From Ridgeia piscesae (Eukaryota > Annelida > Polychaeta > Sabellida > Siboglinidae): a stretch of 64,000 bases of DNA. Below the pieces are notes generated by a model that ran no database searches, was not told where the DNA came from, and worked only from the letters and a program-made list of their open reading frames with translations. The DNA lies in NCBI GenBank assembly GCA_025642075.2, contig JAODUO010001333.1, positions 81,001-145,000 on the forward strand. Reading direction: 5' to 3'. Made by a program: the position numbers and the translations under genes. Of the stretch, positions 24,310 through 37,368 are shown one piece after another; the first letter of the stretch is position 1, and each line of letters starts with the position of its first letter.

Positions 24310-24930
24310 TCAGCTCGCATTTCTTGAGGTTGTCGGCCTCTGCCTCGTCTACCGCCCTGTCAAAAATCTGCAGGCATGACACACGACCCTTGAACTTGTT
24401 GGTATCCCCTGCAATGGCTCCAAGATAGATGGTAGAATGTGTGGCCAACATGTCGTGTTTGGGTGTGTCTGATACAGCCTCCTGTTTGCTGTCAATATAC
24501 AGGTAAGTCTTCCCAGTGTCGTAATCATATGTACCTCCAACATGATACCATTTCTTTGCATCAACCTTCGCCTTTACCTCAGTGATCAAGTCAGTGGTAT
24601 TACGGTTCACAACACGAAAGACAATTTCTCCATTTGTCTTATCATAATATAGCCCCACACCTCTGACAGTGCCATAGTTCACGACTGAGCCCGACTCTTC
24701 AACATACACATGCAGGAATACTGACAATGAATATTTGGTGTCAAGTTTTGCAATGTTCTCGATCTTCATTTGGCTTTCTGCAGCACCAGTGAACATTGTG
24801 GCACCATTCTCTGTGTTGTCAGGGCCAGACACGATGATGGTGTTGTGTATGGATGTGACAGTGCCCAGACCCATCAAGTCAATTATTCCAGCACAACCAG
24901 TCAATGCAAACTTCCCCAGTGGATATGACC
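24310..24930 (-). CDS. Unit 2 c15: LamG-type domain
   Basis: This 621-nt phase 1-1 exon encodes SYPLGKFALTGCAGIIDLMG, FTGAAESQMKIENIAKLDTK, WYHVGGTYDYDTGKTYLYID and SCLQIFDRAV, ending KKCELS. It is a complete concanavalin A-like LamG/pentraxin-type domain with no gaps against units 1 and 3. Confidence 0.94.
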
Positions 24931-24984
24931 CTGAAGAGGAAAATATGTAAGTTGATATGTGTGATCTCATTATTTAAATAGTAC

Positions 24985-25140
24985 TAGATGGTGAGGAGAG
25001 GGAAATGGAGGAGGACAGACAGGGAGAGGATAGGAGAGAGGTAAAGGGAGGGAGAAGTAAGAGAGGAAGAGGCATACGGAGGGTGAGAGAGGAAGGAGAT
25101 AGATGGAGATGGGGGAGAGAGGTGGGGAGAGAGAGGGTTA
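24985..25140. repeat. Polypurine GGAGA tract
   Basis: About 150 bp of imperfect GA/GGAGA on the plus strand in the c14-c15 intron. It corresponds in position to the 1.15-kb satellite of unit 1. The adjacent 25140-25400 matches 42800-43000 of unit 1. Confidence 0.88.
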
Positions 25141-25520
25141 CCTGTTCAGCATGTGGTCTTTGACATTGACTTCGCATTTATTTATTTTTTATATTTAATC
25201 TTTCTAATAAAGTTTGATTTTGTTATCCACCATCCTCCCTGTAAAACACAGGAATATATGATAGAGTGCAATCTAGTTGTAATGGACATATTTCCCTGCT
25301 GTGAATAAGTACAAGAGGCTTTTCCTAAGCTTTTTCCTAGGAGAAAGCAGATTGACCCCCACTGATATGGAGTAATTTGTAATTACTGTTTTGCGCTAGC
25401 TGGTACTAGTGGTTTGTAACACGTATGATTAGGATTTGTAGATAATGGTTAATGATACCATACCGGCTTCCTGTATATGTATTGACACAATTTTCTATGA
25501 GGATGGTTAGTACAACTTAC

Positions 25521-25635
25521 TTCCTATGACACTCCACTGTTCCTTGCTGATGCCAGGCTTACAACCCAACCGGGTGTCTTGTGGTTTCAGCCCTCCATCA
25601 ACTTGACATGTGTTGTCAATGTAACATGTGTTGGC
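25521..25635 (-). CDS. Unit 2 c14: cysteine-rich exon before LamG
   Basis: This 115-nt phase 0-1 exon encodes ANTCYIDNTCQVDGGLKPQD, GCKPGISKEQW and SVIG. C.ID..C...G...P.D...GCKP..S...W is shared with the VWDE family. Confidence 0.9.
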
Positions 25636-26049
25636 CTGCACAAAGACCTGACTTTGTATGTAATATGCAACAGTTGTAGGAAGTTTTATTGCAACCATTT
25701 CCTGTTTGGGATTCCAAGAATGAACCTAGTAGGGTTGACTTGAATGTGAACTGATGTAGACTTTCTAATTATATAATTATACTTTAGAATTTAATAAGAT
25801 GAGTACTGATCGTTCTACATGAACAATTATACTTGCAAATAGCAAGTATATTTCATACATGTTTCAAGTACTTACAGCTTATGTATTTTTAAGATGAAAT
25901 AAAACTGATCAACTGTTTTGCCAGTGTGATACACAACACTGATCACCTATCCTGATTATATCCACAATGTACAGCATTGTATTTCCCAAACAGTTAGTAA
26001 TTGGCACCCGAACAATACTATTGGTAATCATTATGACCGAAATGTACTT

Positions 26050-26055
<6 letters not shown>

Positions 26056-26099
<44 letters not shown>

Positions 26100-26102
26100 C
26101 CT

Positions 26103-26147
<45 letters not shown>
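26056..26147. repeat. Two (TA)n tracts with duplicated flank
   Basis: Two 40-bp TA runs are each followed by GACCTAACA, so the microsatellite and its flank have duplicated together. A degenerate satellite rich in CACCATG/CACCACT follows at 26280-26560. Confidence 0.88.
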
Positions 26148-26148
<1 letters not shown>

Positions 26149-26574
26149 CCTAACAGCCATGTATTTTGGCATAGTATGCAATGTACTTGGCATCAATCCT
26201 GCTCTCCACATATCATTGCTCATTACAACCAAAATGTCATAACTTGATCAACATAGCTGTGAACTGAGGTATCCAGTACATCGTTTTACATCACAATGCA
26301 CCGCTGTGACACTAACCATCATTGCAACACTGCCACACATTGAACCACATTGCACGCCCCACTGAAATACCATGCACCACTTTAACGCATTGCACTTAGT
26401 TACACCGTGCACCACTTCAACACCACGCCCCACTGAAATACCATGCACCACATTAACACATTGCACTTAGTTACACCATGCACCACTGTAACATCACACA
26501 TCATTATAACAGCAATCGTCACTATAACACCATGCACAAGTGAAGCCACAGTAACACCATGATTATACCCTGAC

Positions 26575-26802
26575 CTTTATTTCACATCTTTTATCGTTGT
26601 CAAAGCTGCAAGTGCGACACAGGTCATCATAGTTGAGCAGTGTCACCCACGGTGACCACACGACACCAATGCACTTCACACGGATGATATAGCTGCCCTT
26701 AGGGTCTGGCAGAGTACACATCATCTGATTGGTTCCCATGTACTCTGCTGTCACAATCGTCACATGTGACGCACCCAACACCTTCCATGATGTGATACTC
26801 AG
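26575..26802 (-). CDS. Unit 2 c13: 76-residue post-EGF region
   Basis: This 228-nt phase 0-0 exon encodes LSITSWKVLGASHVTIVTAE, MMCTLPDPKGSYIIRVKC and CRTCSFDNDKRCEIK. It is the continuation of the VWDE post-EGF region, with a C..C......C knot at its end. Confidence 0.9.
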
Positions 26803-26900
26803 CTGGAACACAAATGATTGTATCGAGGTTTTACAATGATTCAACTGTGGTAAGAAATACAACAATGATGTGATGTAACACAACGCCAGTATCCTCGCAG

Positions 26901-27310
26901 TCTAGACACTCCTGTAATTACTCCACCATCAGAATTACTGTAACACCCATAAGCTTTGGTATAGTGAGAATCCACAATGCTTTTTTTGCATTTCCACATT
27001 TTTGATGATACTTCCAATTTGAAAAATTTCACTAAGATTGACCATTGTTGTTGTTAATGTATTCATCTCTTCTTTCCATCTATATGCATATATGTCTATA
27101 ACAAGTCTAGACACTCCTGTAATTACTCCACCATCAGAATTACTGTAGCACCCATAAGCTTTTGTATAGTGAGAATCCACAATGCTTTTTTTGCATTTCC
27201 ACATTTTCGATGATACTTCCAATTTGAACAATTTCACTAAGATTGACCATTGTTGTTGTTAATGTATTCATCTCTTCTTTCCATCTATATGCATATATGT
27301 CTATAACAAG
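26901..27310. repeat. 205-bp tandem duplication
   Basis: The 205-bp block 26901-27105 is repeated at 27106-27310 with only a few substitutions. It lies in the c12-c13 intron of unit 2 and is absent from unit 3. The high identity suggests a recent event. Confidence 0.93.
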
Positions 27311-28180
27311 TTCTTAAAGAAAACCCACCATTAAGCAGGATTCCAACTTACTCTCACAGCATATCAAAACATTGTATCCTATGTAGATGATTTTATTATT
27401 GCTTCAGCATTGCACTTTATAACATCATTATTTGACTACTTCAAGAAAGGCTTCAAGAATTCTCCCCTAGATATATTGCTACTTACTGTGTTAAGCTATA
27501 CACTGAAGAATATACAACAAAGTATCAAATTCATGAGCACAGTCATGTTTTTGTGTCTTCAAAAGATTATTAATTATAAGTGTGCTAAAGTATGACTGGT
27601 TTACATAATATTAGGATTGTGACCTATTGATGGTTGGGCAATTGATTATGGCTTCACAAAGGTCAAGGTCGTTGTGATATTTATTCATTTTTGGGGAAAG
27701 TTTAGGCTGTATCTAATTTTAAATGTGCGTTATCGACCTTCATATTATTATACTCAACAACATATTTTTGGTTAAATTCTTGGCATTCTCTGCAATCTTG
27801 TAAACTGAAAATGTTCATGAACGACACTTGCCTTCAACGTTTATACCGTGTGTGACATTGACATACTTTCAACAGTAACATGGGGGTGACTTTTATAAAA
27901 TTGAATTTAATTTCTTTTCAGGAATTTCCCCAAGAGCATAATATCTTCGTGAAGCAGTCCCCCAAACCTCGACTTTAAGTGCATGAAGATATTTTGGTTG
28001 AATATAAGTATATTTACAATATAGTTGTTACTATAATTATAATAAAAATGTATTTTGGTATTTCATCCTATTTTGTTATTTATTTACCAGCGGAAAGATA
28101 ACCACAGGAGAGATAAACTGTCAGTAAACCAGCACAGCCACGCTCGTGGCATGCAACCATGTGATGACTATTCCACTTAC

Positions 28181-28356
28181 CTCAATCTTTGTGAACTCAC
28201 ACTGCATGGCGTCAGACTCAAAGAATCCTTCTCCCGTTATGACAACTTTCTTACAGAAGCCATTGCAGTTCAGTTCAGTCTTTACAATTGAAGGAGGTTT
28301 CCCACCATCAATGGAACAGTCTGGACCTCGGAATGGTGTGTTACATACGCATACAC
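28181..28356 (-). CDS. Unit 2 c12: end of EGF and post-EGF region
   Basis: This 176-nt phase 1-0 exon encodes VCVCNTPFRGPDCSIDGGKP and then CNGFCKKVVITGEGFFESDA. C.C..PF.GPDCS is the tenascin/VWDE-type EGF end. The following CNGFC..V.I.G.GF resembles the VWDE segment after its first EGF, which has an IPT-like look. Confidence 0.92.
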
Positions 28357-28710
28357 CTATAGACACAGCAAGAAACATACATTTATTTTGTGAAGAGTTT
28401 TATTTTCAACAAACACGTAAAATCAAATGGAACTTAAATGATCAATACATATAACAATTGGGCTAAATAAATATGCAGTAGTTAATTCTTTTATTTCTAC
28501 TTTCCGCAACTTTGCTTCAGGAGAATAGAAAATAATTATATTAACATACTTGTATATGTAGTATTGTGTACATGTGAACACTGAGTAAATGGGTATGCAT
28601 ATTACAATCTTCTTCATTCAAAGTTGTCCAATGGGCCAAGATTACACTTAAACTGCATACATTTAAACGTTTGCTAGTACATTATCAACGCAAAATGACC
28701 AAACACATAC

Positions 28711-28909
28711 CAAGTTTGCAAGCTCCTTGCCCATTGCAAATGCCTTTCTCCTCATCTCCTGGACACAGTTTGTCACCAATCGCTACAAGTGGATTTTCTT
28801 CATCAGGGTTGTCTGGTTTTTGGAATTCTTCATTTCCCTCCAACTCTCCCTTGCATTTCTCAAGTGCAGAGTCAATGGAAGCCATAGCCGACGTAAGGTC
28901 ACCGGCAAT
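28711..28909 (-). CDS. Unit 2 c11: linker helix and start of EGF
   Basis: This 199-nt phase 0-1 exon starts IAGDLTSAMASIDSALEKCK with a probable amphipathic helix. An acidic spacer follows, then KLCPGDEEKGICNGQGACKL, the first half of an EGF-like domain. It is two codons longer than in unit 3, in the acidic spacer. Confidence 0.9.
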
Positions 28910-29028
28910 CTACAAGTGGGAGATACTCAGTAGGTGTCATCCACTAGAAAGTATTACTGTGTAATACTCTAAACAATACTCTTCTGTAATAATGTCAATC
29001 ATAGGAGAGATCATAGGCCATCATTCAT

Positions 29029-29029
<1 letters not shown>

Positions 29030-29090
<61 letters not shown>
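29030..29090. repeat. (AT)n microsatellite
   Basis: About 60 bp of TA repeats. A second 70-bp TA tract lies at 29290-29358 in the same intron. Confidence 0.95.
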
Positions 29091-29093
<3 letters not shown>

Positions 29094-29287
29094 TTTCATC
29101 ACACGTTCGACAAAAGTTTTAGAGAAAACAAAATGTTATCAATATAGTTATTATACATGTTGTCAAGATGGTTCCCACATAAAACATGCAGATTGTGAAA
29201 CAACCATACCAAAACTATGTATGTATATATAAATATATGTTTATGTATATACATATTATATGTATATTCATATTGTTTACTTGCTTT

Positions 29288-29362
<75 letters not shown>

Positions 29363-29467
29363 TATATACAGTAAGCAGATAAGGATAGCAGTAATAAAGC
29401 AAGTAAGCAATATGAATCAATATTAAATAAAATGACAAGTTAAGAGAAAATAATACAATTTCTAAAT

Positions 29468-29585
29468 TTAAAGAGAAAGACAAAGTTTAGAAAGAAGTGT
29501 TTTAAGTTGCTTCTTGAACATGTTGAGGCAGTCTGTAGCAGGCATGACAAGGGGCAAACTGTTACCGAAACATGGAGCTACGAAT
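29468..29585 (-). mobile_element. LINE ORF2 C-terminal fragment
   Basis: The minus strand reads VAPCFGNSLPLVMPATDCLN, then MFKKQLKTLLSKLC and a stop. This matches the AP..WNSLP...R....SL..FK..LKT.LF ending of CR1/L2-type LINE proteins, with the tryptophan replaced by phenylalanine. It is a short remnant in the c10-c11 intron. Confidence 0.65.
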
Positions 29586-30043
29586 CATGAAACATATGTT
29601 CCATTTCTGAGGCATAACATGGTTTCATGGTCAATTGTGTAAAATGCTGCTGAGAGTGGCACAAGTGTTGTAGCTTTGAACTCATAGAATATATACCAAG
29701 CAAATAACTAAGTCTGACTCAACACTATTGCCTGAATAAGGCTTATTTGGAAACTGGCCATTTTGTTTGCCATTTTAACACACTCTGAGGTCATATTTTC
29801 CAAAATGTGTACATTATTAGAGGCTTACATAACATAATTCCACCATCAACTCTTAAGAACATAATATTTATTAGTAAATGAAAATCTAGGAACCTACTGC
29901 TTCCTTTTAAGTAAAGTATGAAACAGCTGCTGAGCATAGATATAAAAATAAAATGTGTTCGTTTGCATATTTATATTTATGTGTTTGTGTTTGTGTGCGT
30001 GTCTGTTCACGTGTTACTGCTGTGCATGCATGGATAACCTCAC

Positions 30044-30199
30044 CTTAACATCTTCCATACAGCCTTCAATCTCTATATCAAATGTGATGCGCAGCAGTCT
30101 TCCACACAGTTTTCCCACAACTGAGCCCTCAATTTTCAGGCGACAATGTTCCTCAACCTTTGTCTTTGTGAGAGGGCCAGTAGTTGGCCATTCGACTGG
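30044..30199 (-). CDS. Unit 2 c10: 52-residue linker
   Basis: This 156-nt phase 0-0 exon encodes PVEWPTTGPLTKTKVEEHCR, IEGSVVGKLCGRLLRITFDI and EGCMEDVK. Three cysteines are conserved between units 2 and 3. I do not recognise a named domain. Confidence 0.88.
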
Positions 30200-31017
30200 C
30201 TAAAAACGCACCAAACACAGGTTAATGCTTGGTCTCACATATTCGTAGCAGCATAATACATACCCAGTATCATTATTGTAACTTAATAAATGGTATTGGC
30301 CTGATCTGATATAGTCAGTCTCTCTTTTGGGATAAATAAACAATTTTTTATTAATTTCAAAAAAGCCGCTGTTTACTTTTTTCATAATATGACCTTAAAA
30401 ATTATCATCTTTACGCAATTTGTTCAGTATCACATTTCCATATTGCATTGTTTACTTACAATTTGCTACATACAGATGTAATACCAAACAGATTAAATGA
30501 CCAGCATAACTGTTTGAAACTAATGTTAATTGTTTTGCTAGACAGGCCATGATGTTAAGGTGTTTTGCACTGGTCCAGCTAATTGATTAAATGTACTAAA
30601 GCCCACCCAAAACATTACTGGTCGAAATTTTATAGAAACAGGCTAAGTAGCCTAATGATGATAATTGATAATGTATGGTCTATTAAATCGCAACAAAATA
30701 TTACACAAATTACACAGTAAGTCTGTGTCAATTCATATGTGGAAAACAATGTGCAAAAATAACAGATAAGCAATTGTACAGAATCAAGAGATAATTTTTT
30801 AATGTCTAAATTGCTTATAAACAACTAGAAAGCCATAATAGAATTTTTTATCAGCTACAATGATTATGTAAGCTGGTGCTTTAATACATTCTGAGATGTC
30901 AACACTATCATCATAACCACACTATGATCATAACAGGAATTTTTGTAGTTGTTAATATTAGTATAAATGACACCTACACTTACTTGATGCATCAAAAGGT
31001 GGCATAGTTCATCATAC

Positions 31018-31130
31018 CTTAGGACTGAACTCAATATCAAACTCAGGGGGGTTCTCATCTGGTGGATCATCATCGTCACAGCCTAGTGGCTGCAATGCTT
31101 GAGTGAGCAGCATAGATGTGATGTCATTTC
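31018..31130 (-). CDS. Unit 2 c9: short acidic linker
   Basis: This 113-nt phase 1-0 exon encodes NDITSMLLTQALQPLGCDDD followed by DPPDENPPEFDIEFSPK. It is a proline- and aspartate-rich spacer with one cysteine. The acidic run is longer than the DDG of unit 3. Confidence 0.86.
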
Positions 31131-31724
31131 CTATATTAATACAAAATATTTTATCACCAAATACCCACACTTGGCTAAGATGTTTGATGGTTTTGTGACT
31201 TAACATTAAATTAGTGACGATTGACACAATATTACAAGTGATAAAATCAATAGTTTCGGCTATGGATGACAAACATACAACAGGAATGATGAGTGTATGA
31301 TGATGACAAGGACTGTTGATGATGAGAGTGGATGAGAAAGACAGAGGATGACGAGGACAGTTGATGATGACTGTGGATGATAACAATGGATGATAAAGTT
31401 ATGTGACAATGATGATTGTTCATGATGATGACTGTTAATGATTTGAACAAAAGAAGATGACAAAAGTGGTGACAGAAAAGCATAAGGACAGTGAATTACT
31501 AGTGGACAATGAGGATTGAGGGTGTTGACAACAGTTGGTAATGACAAGAGTTGCTGATTTGGACAGTTAATGATAAGGCAGTGAATGATGAAGACATAGA
31601 ATGATGAGTAGAAAGACAATTGTCTTCCTTTATTGTCATTACCACTGTCAGTGTCATTACTATATCAATGTGTATTGGGTCAACAAACACGATAGAAACA
31701 AATGTCAGATAACTATCTACCTAC

Positions 31725-31912
31725 CTTTGCTAGCGCTGGTGGATGACACACAGTTCACCACATCACGGCCTGGGGCACATGTCTGTATGTCCCTTGTGCA
31801 GTCGCAGTAGGTTGGAATACCTGCTACTACTGTCGTTAGATGACTTGATTTCTTTGAACTTGTCACCAGTTTTTTGCAAGAGCCAAAGTATAGCGAGTCT
31901 TTCTGTTCGACT
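31725..31912 (-). CDS. Unit 2 c8: cysteine-rich post-VWD exon
   Basis: This 188-nt phase 2-1 exon encodes VEQKDSLYFGSCKKLV, TYCDCTRDIQTCAPGRDVVN and CVSSTSASKG. Five cysteines suggest a small disulfide module after the VWD domain. It corresponds to the post-VWD linker of VWDE-like proteins; I know of no separate domain name. Confidence 0.88.
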
Positions 31913-32354
31913 CTGTTATTAAGAAAATGATGAGGAATGAGCCACATAATCATAAAACAGCCCTCGTTACATAATAGAAGCAATGCCTTAGAGTGTGATT
32001 TATTTACATATGTACACAGGGAAGGTCTATGATGAAAAGAGGTTGTGGAAGTCCTTCCCTCCCTCCCCCTTCTCTCCTCCCCAATTGACGCTCAATGTCC
32101 CATAGGTGCAGTGTCTACCACTTGAGGGATCACCTTGTCTGATGTAGCTTTATTGTTCAGAGTAGCCATCTTGTAGATGGATTTTGAGCCTAGGATGGAG
32201 AGCCCCCTCTGACTACCCTGGTTTCTTATTCTGAGTGTCCATCTCCAGGGATTTCCAACAAAAGACAATGATCTACACATTAGTACTTAACTAGTGATTT
32301 ATTGATGCACACACACCTGCACACATGTACGTTCACACACATGCAACCACCTAC

Positions 32355-32436
32355 CTCCAGGTTTTGATCCAATTAACTGGAATTCTTCCACCAAAAAAGT
32401 CATTGCTTGGGTTGCCATCAGCCGACCCACACATGC
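32355..32436 (-). CDS. Unit 2 c7: VWD domain end
   Basis: This 82-nt phase 1-2 exon encodes GMCGSADGNPSNDFFGGRIP and VNWIKTW. G[LM]CG.ADG...NDFF is the conserved end of VWD domains, where calcium-binding acidic residues lie. Confidence 0.93.
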
Positions 32437-33005
32437 CTGAAGGATGAACAGGACACGTGTTGCGTTGTCATTACATTGATATGTTTATTACCAAACACAT
32501 TGTCCCAAAATACGTCAGGTCCATGCTCACACGTATATAACATCTATCCTATGTTCACCCAGGTTTATACTTTACACAACACTACTATATTTAAACTATA
32601 TATTCACAATTATTTCTATTTTACACTTGTCTATTTCACACATCCGAGTAACATCTGTCACTTTACACCTGTCATATTTACACCTATTCACCATTTCATA
32701 TCTAACCCTATCTCATGTGTGTCCTATTTACATCCCGTATTCACATCTGTTTAAAATATACATAGGTCTCTATTTTAATCACATTCTGCTCACCCCTACA
32801 TCATTTACCCCCGTCTTTTCTAAACATATCATATTTACACCCTAGACTCACCATATCCTATTTACCCTACTTTACTTCTCACCAATCACTGTTTAAAACC
32901 ATATTTACACCCCAGCTTCACAAGAATAACTATTTCACACATATCCTATCTACCCCCTTTGCTTCACTGTTTTACCCCTCACTGTCTTCACCGGCATGGT
33001 CCTAC

Positions 33006-33108
33006 CTTCAACTTGGTTATAGTCAGCTGCCGACAGATAGATGAAAGTGTTCATGTAGCCTGAGCCTCTTCCCTGTACGTGGACCACAGTTCCAGTGGGC
33101 AGTCTCAC
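33006..33108 (-). CDS. Unit 2 c6: VWD domain, third part
   Basis: This 103-nt phase 0-1 exon encodes VRLPTGTVVHVQGRGSGYMN and TFIYLSAADYNQVEG. It is the beta-strand section just before the GLCG-type motif of the VWD fold. The acceptor lies close to the long (CA)n tract. Confidence 0.9.
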
Positions 33109-33131
33109 CTGCAAAACACATTGCTTCCTTT

Positions 33132-33661
<530 letters not shown>

Positions 33662-34346
33662 GTATCCGCGCATAATAATAATAATAATAGAAGTATTTAC
33701 AGAAGACCACTGTGTTATAGTTACCTCAGTAGTATCTTGTAAATTAATATCACCCTTGAACAGTCCCACATATTTTTTTATAATTTTTTATCACTACATA
33801 ATTTTTATAACAGTTAGCTATAAAAATGAATCTGTAAATAGGGTCACCTCTCTATTCAGGTTACTTTTGTGTAGTCCTTAGTAGTGAGTCATACTGCACT
33901 CAGGTGTTTTCATTCATACATTATTAGTAGCCCTGAAATGGCTAACAGAATAGTTACAGATTATTAAGGGTTACGAAGGGAGAACAATTTGCTAAGTTGG
34001 CTGATTTCCAGTGGTTGTATAAACCTTGCAGGAGAGTTGGTGAGCAGCAAACTTGCACATGTAAAATGTGAAAAAAATACTTGCTACAAACAGAAATGTA
34101 CATGTACAGAAGACTTCTTATACAAAGATACTGCATTTAAAAACGTATGGTCCATCTAGCATTAAATATAGATTAATGTATGTTTTTACAACAAGAATAC
34201 TTAACAACAATATATTGACGTTGACTACTAGTAGTACCGATACAAACATTAGCAATAAAAAAAACTATTTAAAGTCATATACAGTAACAGGATCAACGTA
34301 CCAATGTACGCCAACTTAAAATGCTATGTAAGAAATCAACACTTAC

Positions 34347-34623
34347 TTTATACGTAGTACCGCCATTGTACTGTTCAATTTTTGTCCCTGGCGTCAGATC
34401 ACCGTTCAAGTACAATCGTACTTCAATCTGTGGTATCCTTGACACTTGCATTCCACCAGGGCCACAGTTGTTGATGATGACAACATCATCACCAGAACGG
34501 ATGGCAATGGTGCAGTGGCACGCTGCATGATTATAACATCGTCGCTGGAAAGTGTGCACAGCGTATGGCAGTGTCTTGTGTCTGTACATTACCAGTTCAC
34601 CCTCGATGTAGTTGTCAAAATAT
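34347..34623 (-). CDS. Unit 2 c5: VWD domain core
   Basis: This 277-nt phase 2-0 exon encodes YFDNYIEGELVMYRHKTLPY, HTFQRRC, CHCTIAIRSGDDVVII and LYLNGDLTPGTKIEQYNGG. It is intact and continues c4 in frame. Confidence 0.93.
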
Positions 34624-35287
34624 CTGAAAGCATTCACAAATGGTGGATACATTTAATGTTTTTTCTAATAAAGGAACATGGTAAATGGACATTTTTGTAT
34701 ATTAACATTACTTTCTACATTCACCGTTATATTGGTTTATAAGTATCACAGGAGATTTTATATTATTGTTGAGGTAGTCAGCAATAATAATATGACTGGA
34801 TGCAGGATGGCCATACAGATGTGCATTTAACAAGCAATGTAACTATGAAGATTATGAACATACACGCATGCATGCACACACAGACGAACGCCCACACGCA
34901 TGCACACACACGCTTATCAGCAGCAGACACAATCATTTACTAAACAAAATCTGCAATTATATACTGTCCAAGTTCAATGATAACATGTAATTATAATAAT
35001 AAAAAATGAATGCTATAAAAATTAAAAAAATCCACGGGAATAAACTACCCTTTCCAAAAAGAGGGAATCTGTTCAGGAAACAATTTTGGACAGGCAGATT
35101 CAAAGATCTTATTAGTGCTTCCTGATTTGTAGATCCGCATGCTGATGGTACAAGTTCTTAACACAAACTGATCACTACAACTAGTACAAATACACAAAGA
35201 CAAACAGATACAAAGTTAACAATAGAAAATATTGTTCAAGGCTCCAAGATTTGAATGGACAGTAAGAATTAATACTTACATGACATT

Positions 35288-35512
35288 AGTGCATGATCAA
35301 TAGCCACAGGTGGTGGAACAAGATACACAGGTGATGGATCAATAGCCACAGGTTGTGGAACAAGATCCACAGGTGATGGATCAATAGCCACAGGTGGTGG
35401 AACAAGATTCACAGGTGATGGATCAAGGTTCACATGTGGTGGATCAAGATCCACAGGTGATGGATCAAGATCCATACGTGGTGGATCAAGATCCACAGAT
35501 GGCGGATTGGAA
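35288..35512. repeat. 21-bp minisatellite, about 10-11 copies
   Basis: Units of the type GATGGATCAAGATCCACAGG alternate with a GGTGGAACAAG variant, giving a 42-bp higher-order pattern. Asp-Pro-rich frames across it are artefacts. It lies in the c4-c5 intron. Confidence 0.88.
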
Positions 35513-36119
35513 CATAGCAAGTTTTAATGAACTGTTCCAAATTAAGTATTAATTCTTGCTGTCCACATAAAAATTGGATAAGGCAAATGATACTGGTATA
35601 AAATATTGTTCATCACAACAACAAAAACAATTTGAATAAGAAACAATGATCTGGATTATCACTGTTAGATAGGGTGACATTAAGTATGGGGATTTGCTGA
35701 CTTATTGTGGATGTATGTCACTACTCAGGTCTGCAAATAATATATTAGTACCAAATAACAGCATACGTTTGCAAATTGATAACATTTATGAATAGTACAG
35801 TGCCATCTGCCATAGGGTGGCAAACTGAAATAAAAGTGGAAATTGCCACATGTCAGTTGAAACCAGTTTGAGCCTGTCAATGAGGCACTGCACAGAACGG
35901 TTTTATTTATGCTCTGCATGTGCAACAGTTAAGTAATTTTAGCTCCTGAAACTAAGGATTCTGACTGATTTACAGTCATAAAAACCGGATGGTCTAATAC
36001 ATAGGGATAACAAATTATGACCCTCGGATGCCTGTATATCGTTAGGTAGGCTGGCACTGAATGTTCAGTTGGCACGCCAGATTATACATCATTACCCCAA
36101 ACAAGCAAGTTTCACTCAC

Positions 36120-36196
36120 GCTCCATCAAATGTATGGTAGTGGGGGTCACCAGTTGCTGAGCATGACAACCCACGGTCTGTGTTTTTTACCGTCAC
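36120..36196 (-). CDS. Unit 2 c4: VWD domain start
   Basis: This 77-nt phase 0-2 exon encodes VTVKNTDRGLSCSATGDPHY and HTFDGA, the diagnostic VWD opening. Confidence 0.93.
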
Positions 36197-36236
36197 CTGA
36201 AATTGTCGAGACACACTTATCACAAGTAAAGTAAAT

Positions 36237-36540
36237 GTAAGTTCTGATACAGTGCAGTATCCAGTCCTCAGGAATGTTCAAAACACTTCCCTGGCAGATC
36301 TGTTCGATCAAACACCATTTCAGCACCTCTGGGAAACATTGAGACACACTGCAACTAATGTGCAGATATTTATACACAAATATCCACCACTGTCTATACC
36401 CAGGTACCCATCCATACACTTTAGTGAACTGGAGCATTGTAGACTTGAAAAAGGTTTTACACAGCAGCACCAGATGCAAACCCATGTTCTCTTAGTCGAG
36501 AGTCTGAGATTATACCCAGAGCACTACAACTGCCAAATAA
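36237..36540 (-). mobile_element. tRNA-headed SINE, near full length
   Basis: On the minus strand the head (36540-36470) contains CTCGACTAAGAGAACATGGG and the body contains TTGATCGAACAGATCTGCCA. The end is AACTTACATTTAC. It aligns along its length with the copy at 62829-63165. It sits in the c3-c4 intron of unit 2 and is absent from that intron in units 3 and 4. Confidence 0.72.
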
Positions 36541-37368
36541 TATGGTGGCAAACCTCAATAAGTGAAAATCACTTTGCAAATGTGATATCAAGTATTACTT
36601 TTGACCAGGAGACCATAGAAATTTTTAAAAATACAACAGGAGGGGGGGTACAGGTGTATACAAAATAAATAACAACTGGTTGAGGAGAATTGCTATAGTA
36701 AGAAGAACAGAGAAGCAGATTGGAAGAGCCAAGGGTGGAGGTTGGAGGTTGGTTGGCTAATACGGGTGGAACATGTATCACGAATAAGGGATGAACAGAT
36801 GACAAAGAACGCATATACCTGGAGTAGAAGGTAGAAGGAAGAAGGAAAAAGAAAGAGGACTGAGGTCGGATGGTTCCGTAAGGAGTGATTACACCTGGTA
36901 AGTGTGAAAAGGAAAAACAGATGACCCAGACAGAGGTTCAATCATTGCATAAGGAGGCACTGATAAATAACTGGAGAAGGAGCTTGTATCTGAGGATGCA
37001 TTAACCACTCAACAGTTTCCATTCTTCTTCAACACGTGGCAAATGCACAATTATAAATGTATACTATCCAGGCGTACAGTTGTGATGGAATAGCAGATGA
37101 ATATTTCAATTCTTTTTAAACTGAACAACAACTTTTAAAACTTTCAATTTGCTAAAATCATTATATGTGTATCTGCATCCCTTTTAATCATCCTCAATGG
37201 ATGAGTGAGCACAAATAATCAAACCTCATCTGATTATATGTTTTACCTCACAAAGTTAATTAAATATTTTTTCAACAACACTTCATATAATTTCTAAAAT
37301 CAAAGAAAATAAATGTATAGAACATTCTGCAGCAGCAGCATTTATATGGTTTCTAAAAACACACCCAC

